Made by a program: the position numbers and the translations under genes. A stretch of DNA of 64,000 nucleotides from Motacilla alba alba (Eukaryota; Chordata; Aves; Passeriformes; Motacillidae), in NCBI RefSeq assembly GCF_015832195.1, contig NC_052018.1, forward strand, positions 26,130,115 through 26,194,114, in the 5' to 3' direction. This document shows positions 54,771-64,000 of this stretch, piece after piece. The first letter of the stretch is position 1. Each line of letters begins with the position of its first letter. The notes under the pieces were generated by a model. It was not told where the DNA came from. It did not search any database and saw only the letters and a program-made list of their open reading frames with translations.

Positions 54771-56307
54771 TCTAATAAAAACATGAAAGATACATTTATG
54801 AAACAGATTTCTTCACTATTAGAGCATACCCTTTGAATTTGCATTATGTGAAAGTGTTACCTGTTTATTTTGTTTGCTCAGTGTGAGTAAAAAACAAAAC
54901 AGGAGAGAAGGTGGCTGAGGTCAAACATGCTCTAGGCTAAATAGCTGCAACTCAGCAACTAAGAGAATTTTCAGCATAAATTTCTTTCATTACCATACTC
55001 CTCCATATAGCAACATGTTTTGAAGTTTTCTGATGATGTGTGGGAAGCTTTAGAAACAGCAAGAAAGTCACCAAAATCTATGACGTTGCAAAGGAGTTAT
55101 AAAACCATTCAAAGGACAGTCCTGAAGAGGAGGAAAACCTCGTCACTGAACTAACTGGTCCAGAAAATTCACATTCACTCTGCTTGGGGCATACAGGCTC
55201 TGGAGAAGGCTGCTTGTATGTCCTTGTTGCTGTAATTGGCCTTCTCCTATGTGAGAAGTCATACATGACCCATAGGGCCATGTAATTTCCAAGCCTTTCA
55301 TAGGGAACCAAGGCAAGGTGAACATCTACCTTGTGCAGTCCGTTTTCCTAGTAACGATTGACCTCAAAGCCTGACTTCAGCTCAGTTTGCAAAAAAGAGG
55401 TGATTTCAAAGACAGGTAAGATCTTTAAAGTTCGGAGAACACATAAAGCTGGATAGAAGAATGCGTTCAAACTGAGGCAAAGGCTATGCCTTATGCTCAT
55501 GCCACGGGAGATCAGAAAATCCATAGAAGACAAAATTTTTTTCATTATACCCATGAGCAAAACATCAAATCAGAGCTCACAGCTAAGCAAAAGATACAGA
55601 TGCGCTCAAAAAGCTTCCTTAGCTCTGAAGTTCAAGGAACTGTTTGTGTACTTAGGTACCACCGAAACCTGAATTGTTTTATGATGAGCTCTATTACCTC
55701 CTGTCTAGTCATTAGGTCTATTGCAGAAGGATCAAGGCAGAGTATTATCTCTTATGTTAATATTTTATAAGTAATTTTCAAAAATTATATGAGAATTATT
55801 ATAAATTACATTAATGACTACTTTGAAGTGACCTTGTAGCACTACTTGAACAGAGGAAAAAGCCTGAAAAGCCACAAAACAGATTTCATCTTCAGCTTCA
55901 AGAGGTAAAAACATACTTCAGAAGTGTTTGTGTAAGACAAAATAATATATTTTGTTTCAAGAACTGATAAGCCCACATAGATTCTTCACTTACAAAATGT
56001 TTGATCAGTTTAGACTAGAATAATGGAGGCATATGAAAAAATGTGCAGCAGCTACCTGTTGCAGCAATTTTGAAGCACCCAATGTGCATTTTTTCCTTTA
56101 AATATGGGATATTTTTTCAATGTTTGAAAGGAAGTAACTGTTTGTTTTAATAGCAACATTAACAAGCTTCCAAAACATTCTTTAAACCCCACTTTGCTTA
56201 AAGTTATCAGTTTACTGTTTTCATTCTCTGCTAACACATAAGACTGTAAAATAAAAAAAGTAACATGACATTCATACTGCGCTATATTTCCTTATTAAAA
56301 ACATTAC

Positions 56308-56342
56308 TATTATTATTATTAAATATATATATATATATATAT
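56308..56342. repeat. (TAT)n then (AT)n microsatellite
   Basis: TATTATTATTATT (56308-56320) is followed by an AT run to 56342. Confidence 0.9.
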
Positions 56343-56412
56343 GAAATAGTACCACAACTAAAATAAGTGAAATCTCACATCCTATATGATAGCAGCATTT
56401 CAAATGGAAAAG

Positions 56413-56555
56413 CTGTATTGGATATGGCTGACTGGAGTTAATTTTCTTCATTAAGACAGTAAGGTGCTGTGTTTCGGATTTGTGCTAGAAGCAGTGTTGA
56501 TAGCACTACAATGTTTTACCTATTGCTTGCATACATCACAAGTTTTTCAGACTTG
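56413..56555 (+). mobile_element. ERVL-type LTR scrap, 5' end only (about 140 bp)
   Basis: GATATGGCTGACTGGAGTTA, ATTTTCTTCATTAAGACAGT and GTGTTTCGGATTTGTGCTAG follow the first part of the same LTR family as 60180-60728, in the same order and orientation. The TG start is blurred and nothing beyond about 140 bp is recognisable. It is antisense to KHDRBS2. Confidence 0.7.
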
Positions 56556-59500
56556 AATTTCTAAGGACATAGAAAAGCCCAGACACATTACAGAAGCAAT
56601 TTGCCACAAAGCCTTTTCTTCTACTGCCCTGCAACTTTAAGATATTGATGTTATAAATGCTAACTAATGTAACTGGCAACTGATCCTGTTAAAAGCTAGA
56701 AGGAAAAAAATTAGTAACAAGTCATCCAAACCTGATCACAAATAGGTGAGCTTTTTGATCAGTACACAAATCACTGACTTAGTTCTGCTCCTGCTGAAGT
56801 CAAGAGTACTGTGAAAAATCTCACTCCAACTGCTTGCTTTACAGTTCTCATGAAGCATAGGTCCAATTTGAAAGCTTTAGTAGATATGATTCACTGTGTA
56901 TTTAGACACAAAGTTTAATTTTTACTGGTCATGATTTTTTTTTTAGTCCTTAAGAAGCAACATAGATTAAGTGGAAAAAGTGAGGTAAATTCTATTTATC
57001 ATAAATCATGAACAGCCTTGCTTGCTGAACTCCCCTCAGATTCCAAAAGCAGATTCCTTTGAAAATACGGAATTTGTCCTGATGATACTTAAGACAAAAT
57101 TTGGCCCTCAAATCATCCATTAATATCAAGAGCAGAGAAAGAAACAATGCTGCTGTAATTGCAAAGAAAACCCCAAGTATCTTTGGGTGTAGGTTGAGCA
57201 CACGTCCACAATCAATCATATGCAACCAGTGTACTATTAACATGAAATCCTGCTCCTGATTAGAGCTGTTGGTTTAAGCAGGGTGAATTCCTGCCCACTC
57301 TCACACTTATTTTATTAAAGCGGTGTTAAAAATTTTATTTTTCTTTCCCCCTCAAATAGGAATAATGAAGAAGAATAGAGAGGAATATAAGAGTTTTCGT
57401 GGCCTAGAAAACATGAGTCATGACCAACATTCCCAATGGGGAGTGGCTAGGACTTGTCTGTATTTCACATAGTTGGTAGGTGGTAGCAACTTTCTCCTGC
57501 TCATATTTCTTTTTGTCCTGGTTTCTACTTAGATTGTGTTTTCTAGACTGTCAGCTCCTTGGAAAAAGACTAGTGTACTTATTAAGTGCATTGAGTACAA
57601 AGGGTGTTTCCATCTTAGTTTTGGCCTTTGAGTGCTCTGCAATACAAAAAGGTAAATTCCAACTACTCTAAAAGTCTGCCTTGAAATACGGAAGGCAATA
57701 CCATTCTAACAGCACTGAGTAAATCCCAGTAAATCACTAAGCAGCAATTCTGTGTCCCTGCTTGTAACTTCAAGAACGAGTTTAGGAAGAAAACAGTAAA
57801 GGATGAAGGCTGAATTATGTATTTTCATGTATAAATAACGGGAAGATACCTCGTGAGAAATCTTTCACCGTCATGCAATCAAAGGCAAGGAAAGAAGCCC
57901 AAATGTCGGGAATATTTTTTTGTACTACTTGTTTTTAACTGTGTTAATGCTGTTTTAATTACATTGCTAAAGATTTATACAGCCATGGATAGTTAAATGA
58001 AACAGAAAGGCAAATCTCTAAATTCTATCTGGAATACTCTATTCTCTGCAGTCAGGTACAATTTTATGAAACAATTTTTAAAGAGGTCTGTACGGAGCAG
58101 CATTTCTCAGCACGTTAAAGAAGGTAGCTAATGCTGTCAGAGCCGATTTCAACAGCAGTGATACGAAGACAAATAAAACATTAACGAAAATGGGGACAGA
58201 AATTATTTTTATATAATAAAAGGTATTTCCTGTAACCATTCAAGAGCTCCACAAGATTGGCATTGGCCCTAGAAGTGTAAGACTCAGGGTTCATTTCCTG
58301 AAATGATCCTGGAAAAGGTTAAGTAGAGAGATGGACGACAGATCAGGTCCTAAGTAAGTCAGGGGGGAAAAAAAAAGTGTGATATTTCTAAATGTATTTT
58401 ACTGAAAGTACAACTAAAGTACTTGTCTAGATTTTCCAAATGTCTATTGTCATTAAATGAAACAGAAGATTTGTATCTATTTTGGGTCTTGAGTACAATC
58501 AGAAATACTGAAAAATACTGAAAAACTGCATGGGATAGTAGAATTGCACCACTTGCAAGAAAACTTTGGAGAAGTAGAATGAGATTTTGAGCTTTGAGAA
58601 GTTTTGCCTTTTCTCTCAGCTTAAGTGCAGGAAGATAACTACTTTTCCAACTTTCCTCTCTTCAAGTGTTCACATACTTCATTTCACTTTTTAGAATTAG
58701 CTGGACAGTTCATACAGAAGTGATTTAAAGAAAATATCTTGGTTTTAGCTATTTATTTGAAGAAAAAAGTCAACAATACTGAAAAACTATAATTCGAATT
58801 TTGAAATATTTCTGCTGGTCCATCTAAAATATAATTAATAACCAAAATCCAAACTACACATTAATAGCAAATTTGGTAAGAAGCAGAACTGAGATATTAG
58901 AAAACTTAAAAGATCCCTCTTCTAATACCTGAGTGCTTAATAGGGCCCGATATTTCACCACTGAATAATACTTATTCAAATATCTTTTTATTAGATTTTT
59001 ATGAATCTTAAGTACACTTTATAAAAATTTTCTGGAATAATTTTCTGTGTATCAGTGACTCCAGACATAGAAATCTAATGAAAAAACACAAAACTATTAA
59101 ATTTCAGATTAAACACAGTATGTAAAGAAGTTTTTGCCTCTATTATTCCTGATGTTGTGTAGATCAGAGATTCTCAGTGACAATTACACTTGAATACAAA
59201 AATTGAATTTGCCTCAACTAGAAAGGAATTTTGAAACTTCCCCACACATTTATAAAGCAGAAAAGCATTATTTTGTTACAAAGATCCATGTTGCGTTTTT
59301 TCATTAAGATCAGGTAGGGACAGAAATCTTTCAAGATATATGAGAAAGCATTCTTTATTTATACAACTATTTGCAGCATCAGTTTCAGTACAACACACTT
59401 CATGTAAATTAATAATTTTCAGCCTTCCAATGTTCAGGCTTCTCTTTAAAGAACTCAGTTGAAATACTGAACCAGTGAAATCTTTAGATTTAGTTTGGCA

Positions 59501-60179
59501 TCAGTCTAAATTCTAGTATCTTGCCAAGTATAAAGGCTTTTCTTGTATTATACAGGAGGAAAAAAAAATACTAGCAGGGCAAGTAAAAATCTCCATTCTG
59601 TAGTTAGATACTCAGCTCTTTTTCCTCTTATTAAAGTGCTGAAGTTTTTATGATTTCCTGAAACATCTACAGGATTAGTGACAGATCAAATGTTCCTCCT
59701 GCCTTATGCAACAACAAGGTACTTATTTCATTAAAACAATATAAATCACAGAGAGAAGTCACGGCTACTCATTCAGCCCACTAACAGCCCATGTCCCACT
59801 TCCCTTGGAAATTTTCTATTTTCTTGTCATTCCATTTAATATTAGTGTATCTTATTCTTCATATATTACTTAAAAGTGAACTAAACACACAAATCACCTG
59901 CAGATGATTAATATGACAACAGTTGCTTTGAAGGCACAATAGCAACCACCAGGTTTGCGAGAAACAACACATGAAAGAATGAGAATGCTAAGTAAAAATC
60001 ATGTTACTTGCCACAGTTAGATGTTAAAGACAGAAGAAAAACCAGAAAAGTTCATTCTTCACAATGAATTCTTTAGCACTGCTGATTTTGTCTAAGTTAT
60101 TTGTTTGATGTAAGGAGTTTATGAAGCATAAAACAATATAAACTAACAATATTTGGCGCTGAATCTTTAAAACTTATGC
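56556..60179. other. Intron stretch between LTR pieces
   Basis: Unique AT-rich sequence. TTTTAATTACATTG near 57953-57966 contains a homeodomain-type TAATTA core. There is no evidence of conservation or function from sequence alone. Confidence 0.5.
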
Positions 60180-60728
60180 TGTGCTGGTTTTGGCTGGGGT
60201 AGAGATCATATTCTTCAAAGTCTGGATCTGTGTTTTGGATTTGTACTGAAAACAATGTTAATAAAATACAGATCCTTTTGATATTGCTGAGCAGCATTTA
60301 CAACACCAAGGCTTTTCTGCACCTCATCCCACCTGACCTGCGAGGAGGCTGGGGGTTCTCAAGAAGTTGGGAGGACACACAGCTGACCCCAAACACCAAT
60401 GGGATATCCCAAACCATACAGTGTCATGCCCACCATATAAAGGCAGAAAGAGGAGACATTTGGAATGACAGCATTTGTCTTCCCAAGACCCCTAAACGTG
60501 ATGGGGCCCTGTTCTCTGGAGATGGATAAATACCTACCTGCCTATCCATGAGAAGCAGTGAAGATATTCCTGATTTTGCTTCACTTCCATGTCTAACTTT
60601 TGCTTAAGCTATTAAAGTCTCTCATCTCAATCCACTGTCACTATTCCGTCTCTCTCCCATCCCACAGGTGCAGGAGTGAGTGAGTATCTGCATGGGCCTT
60701 GGTTGCTGGTTGAGGTCAAACCAAGACA
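60180..60728 (+). mobile_element. Full-length solo LTR of an ERVL-type endogenous retrovirus (549 bp)
   Basis: The element starts TGTGCTGGTTTTGGCTGGGG and ends GTCAAACCAAGACA, with the usual TG...CA termini. It has an internal TATAAA (60436-60441) and an ATTAAA polyadenylation signal (60611-60616). TATGC precedes it (60175-60179) and GATGC follows (60729-60733), a 4-of-5 match to the 5-bp target duplication expected for ERVL. No internal retroviral genes flank it, so it is a solo LTR left by LTR-LTR recombination. It is antisense to KHDRBS2. Confidence 0.88.
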
Positions 60729-63700
60729 GATGCACTCCAATATTTAAGACTTTTACACACATCCTATTTATTTTTAACTTGTCGGCTATTTCATATATCC
60801 ACACTCACAAAAAGCAAAAGAAATTAACAAACTGAGCTATTCCTTAATGGCGGAAACCCAGCTAAGCTGAAGCCAGGGATAATGAAGGCAGAATTTCACC
60901 AAAGTCAGCAACATTTTAATTTACAATGTGTACTGGACAAGTTTGCAAACAAAAACTTCCTATTTTATGTGCTACATGAAGCTAAGCCTTTAAACAAGCT
61001 CTCAAATTCTTAAACTGTGCAAAGGAACAAATTTGCAAAGCCCAGTTTAGATGCTCCTTAAACGAGTTATCACAGAAAAAGGTAAGAACTACAGAAAGCC
61101 GCAGAAGCCAGAATTCAAGTAAGTAAATGGCAAAAATCTGTATTGCCATGCAAAAGACCAAAGTTTCCCACCAAGAGTCTAAACCGTCACTTTTGTTTTT
61201 CAGCAACAAGATAATTTCAGATTTTTGGGGTTTTTTAAATTTTAAATAACCCACTCTTTTCTCATATCTGATGTATTTGAAATAAATTTACACTGATCTG
61301 TGCTGAAGTCTTTTTAAACAAGCCCTGAGGTATTTTCATTCAAGTCTTAGTTGGAATTCACATATCATGAAAGTGAAAAAAAAAAGGCATTATGGGACAG
61401 AAAGAAGGATCAACAATGATGTTGCATCACTGTTTCAAGAGAAATTTTGACTGCATTAAAAATATCTGCTGCACAGTGGAGTGTGTGTAAATGAGATGCT
61501 GTTTTTACCTGGGCTGATGGTATTTAAGATAATTAATCTCAGAAAAGATGATTGCTGAAGTATCAACTAACACCCTGTCTTCTATTTTAGATCCCTGTTT
61601 TAGAGCAGAGGAAAGAGGCTTGTGTCTTTACCAGCTGGTTACATAAGACAGCTGTTGCTAATCACAGCCTTTCATATTCTTTTCCTGTTGTCTGCACCAG
61701 ACTGTAGACACTTGAGTAGAGACAATTTTGTAAGAGTTATTCTGCAACTTCAAGAACTATCTGGCCACTAGAAGCCTTTTGTGTTAACTTTAGCTCAAAT
61801 CTTAAAATGCTGCTGCTGACTCTAGAGCTGTCATTGAAGCTTAGCCTACAGACCATAATAAATTTTTAGGCCAAAGGTTCCCTTGGAGCAATTTGTATTT
61901 TTACATGAAGTTAAAGTAAGTGCAAATGTTCTTCCAAGAGCTGCCCTCATTCCTAAACAGAGAGCCTGTAAACTGTTGTTCTAGATGGTTTTAACTAGGG
62001 ATAATTTTTTTCCAACAATTTTATACACTTGGACACTTTCTGCACATTTACAGAACCCTGCTTACATAGCACTGCCCAAAAAAGCTTATCAGCAAACAAT
62101 GAAAATGATTTAAAATAATGATCTTTCAAATAGAAATGACTCCTAAGTGAAATAATATGGTAATTATCTTAACAATTTATAAATACAAGTCTGATCAACT
62201 GCTATTATTAACATATTCTACCAAATATATAAAACTAATCCTCTTAATTATTTTCTACTTTTTATAAAGCGAGCTGAAGCAACTGCTGGGTGCTGATTTG
62301 CCTAATGTACACAATTATTCAGAAAAGACAAGACACTAGATAACAGCAATCAGCTGTTTGATACAAAGTGCAAATGCACTGCTTGAAAGATAGATCCTAG
62401 AGACAGTATCAGGAAACCTGCAGTTCTGGGAATAGTTCCATGCCAAGCACAGAAAATTGCTAGCAAATCATCTACAGAAACTCTGCAAGAGATTATTCTG
62501 CATTACTGAATAAGTATTTCATTTCCATCACACTGATTTCTTTTGCTCCACCACTCAAAAGCTGTAAAAAGTGCCTTATATCTTTTACTATTCATTAATA
62601 TGACACGTTCATTAAAGAAAATGAAGCTAATTTAATCACATTCAGGTGCTATATTGGAGAGGTTATAGTGTTTTGTCTTTTAAATAGTTTGTCTTTTATT
62701 CTACTACCTTCATCAAACAGTATTCTGAATAATTATCACACCGCTGTTACAAAGTTACAGCCCCATTACATCCTGACTAAGAACTTCAGGTCACCTACAG
62801 CATTCACACAAAATACCACAAATCAAGGCAAAGCACCTCGGGCTATGCAGCAAGAAAGTAATTCCTTATAGCACTGTATGTGTTTCTAAGGTCTTTACCA
62901 TTTGGATTATTACATTATCTCAGTTTTATATTCACTACTCAGGAGTTAAGTGTCAGCTGGAATCATTGAATCTCAATTTTTTTACACCTTTCATTTTGTT
63001 TGATGAGCTTGTTACCAGTTGTAATTTATTGCTCTGATGAATGTATAAAGCAAAAAGCTCCAAGTGTAATCAATGCTAATGGTGAACCATGTACCATGTG
63101 ATAATAAATCAGCAAGAAAAAAATACTCTGGAGACAAACAGGAATGTTTATCATTTCAGTATGAATACTATTGGAATAACTGTTTATGTAAAATTAAAAA
63201 CTGTACAAGAAAACCAAACAAACACCCAAGTTCCAAAAAACCCCAATATTCCCTAATAAAAATAAAACCAATATCTTCCCATAAGCAGCTAAATTTTGCT
63301 AGGAATAATATCCTTTTTCTGCATTAAAGTACGTAAAAATGAGAACTAACAAGAAAGTCTGAGATACTAAAACATTTGATTTTTTTTAAACAGTAATGAA
63401 ACTTGTCAGTCACAGCTTGCAGTAATCCTGACCCTTGATCTTTTAAAACTTATTACACCAGAGAAAATTTTCCAACTCTTCTATGAGGAAGCTTTTCAGT
63501 TACTGGAACATTGTTTTCTTGGGCAACTGGTATTTTATTTTATAAAAGGATGATATATGTAAAAAAACAAAAAAAAAAACAACAAAAAAAAAAACAAACT
63601 GAGAAAAAAACTTAAGCAGTTTGCGTAAGGACAAAACCTACCTGAATTTGAAAAAAAATCTCATTCACTTTAATTGCTTTTCTGAAAGGCCCTGAGACAG

Positions 63701-63743
63701 AAGCTAAAACATGCAATAGCTAACAGATACATTTAAATAGGAG
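60729..63743. other. Intron stretch next to exon 2
   Basis: Unique AT-rich sequence downstream (in gene sense) of exon 2, with the A-rich tract at 63561-63598. No further exon or mobile element was recognised. Confidence 0.55.
63561..63598. repeat. A-rich tract with periodic C
   Basis: A7, C, A11, C, AA, C, A11, C. In KHDRBS2 sense this is a U-rich stretch about 270-310 nt downstream of the exon 2 donor. Confidence 0.85.
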
Positions 63744-63866
63744 CTTAATTTTTTTTATTTTTACTACCACAAAGCCTGCATATTATGACTCAATAAAAAT
63801 GGTTGTGTATAACTTTTTCATCATTATTTTAATATGTATTAAACAAGTGTTAGACTAGATTTACAG
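63744..63866 (-). promoter_or_regulatory. UAAA/UUAA cluster just downstream of exon 2 donor
   Basis: In the sense strand of the pre-mRNA, the first about 125 nt of intron 2 carry GTAAATC (63858-63864), a TTAATAC-type site (63836-63844), ATTAAAATAATGA (63821-63833) and an A-rich stretch with TAAAAAT and ATTAAG (63744-63766). KHDRBS2/3 recognise U(U/A)AA-type motifs and act from such clusters downstream of the neurexin AS4 donor (established for the family). A role here is inference, since AT-rich introns yield such motifs by chance. Confidence 0.3.
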
Positions 63867-63869
63867 TAC

Positions 63870-63997
63870 CTTTGGATATTGTTTGACAGGGATCAGAACT
63901 CTCTCTGACAGCTTGATGTTTTTGTTGCTGATAACATCAAGATATTTCTTTTCTTCATCTTCTTTCTTGCCTTCAGAACCCTGAAATTTTTCCATTT
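63870..63997 (-). CDS. KHDRBS2: KHDRBS2 (SLM1) exon 2, QUA1 end and start of KH domain
   Basis: KHDRBS2 is a neuronal nuclear STAR/KH RNA-binding splicing regulator. Read on the minus strand, this exon gives about 42 codons, including [20 protein letters not shown] and then the start of KH strand 1, [10 protein letters not shown]. The stretch [16 protein letters not shown] separates it from KHDRBS3 (recalled as YIDVVINKNMKLGQKV) and KHDRBS1. Relative to the human protein as I remember it, it covers about residues 31-73, with I32 to M and D39 to E. The donor is AAG|GTACTG (GT at 63869-63868), with the frame ending in phase 0. I place the exon start at 63997 because the last three bases of the window read CAG on this strand, an acceptor. 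Reading coding through CAG would put a codon ending in CA where the family has Glu, whereas a split G|AA codon restores Glu. The upstream polypyrimidine tract lies outside the window, so this start is inferred. Confidence 0.95.
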
Positions 63998-64000
63998 CTG

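Larger units (their letters stand above)
52026..56412. other. Intron stretch, nothing recognised
   Basis: It holds the poly(A) run, the CA/TA run and the TAT/AT repeat listed separately. No gene or mobile element was identified. Confidence 0.5.
21218..63869 (-). other. KHDRBS2: KHDRBS2 intron 2 (42,652 bp)
   Basis: The intron is bounded by the GT donor after exon 2 and the AG acceptor before exon 3, both visible on the minus strand. It is AT-rich and holds four CR1 fragments, two LTR pieces and several simple repeats (listed separately). No convincing internal exon, non-coding RNA gene or processed pseudogene was recognised. Very long introns are typical of this gene in vertebrates (family knowledge). 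Confidence 0.9.

Overview
The window is vertebrate, and the repeats make it avian. Degraded CR1 LINE 3' ends carry the characteristic ATTCTATGA-type tail, and there are ERVL-type solo LTRs of the family common in neoavian and passerine genomes. Base composition is AT-rich and CpG-poor, and I see no bacterial gene structure. Apart from two short exons on the minus strand I find no credible protein-coding gene. The many short open frames are chance frames in intron sequence or fossil CR1 frames.

The two exons identify the locus. Positions 63870-63997 (minus) encode the QUA1 end and KH start, and 21101-21217 (minus) encode the KH core, of a STAR-family RNA-binding protein. The residues match KHDRBS2 (SLM1) rather than KHDRBS1 or KHDRBS3. 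The window is therefore one 42,652-bp intron (21218-63869, called intron 2 here) plus at least 21,100 bp of the next intron (1-21100, intron 3). Exon numbering follows the mammalian gene. The right edge of the window falls on what looks like the CAG acceptor of exon 2. The next coding exon (second half of KH plus QUA2) was not found in 1-21100 and should lie further left.

Layout from left to right. Positions 1-21100: AT-rich intron with two minus-strand CR1 fragments (about 4374-5055 and 7406-7800), a GC- and CpG-richer patch near 1565-1620, an unclassified GC-richer block at 10455-10800, a perfect 186-bp tandem duplication (14065-14436) whose right end lies inside one arm of a 102-bp foldback (14423-14524), and a truncated ERVL-type LTR (20242-20610). 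Positions 21101-21217: KH-core exon. Positions 21218-63869: long intron with CR1 fragments at 27586-27722 (+), 30119-30580 (+), 39609-39885 (-) and 51690-52025 (-), an (AT)n microsatellite at 46271-46392, an LTR scrap at 56413-56555, and a full-length solo LTR at 60180-60728. Positions 63870-63997: exon 2.

The most useful leads are small ones. Both exons end in the same weak donor (AAG|GTACTGT, no G at +5) and are followed by clusters of UUAA/UAAA-type motifs, the kind STAR proteins bind, which suggests self- or cross-regulated splicing. Exon 3 is 117 nt, phase 0-0, so skipping it would remove the KH core without shifting the frame. The recent tandem duplication and the foldback it breaks in are the clearest structural novelties. 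I did not find an undescribed multi-gene system here.
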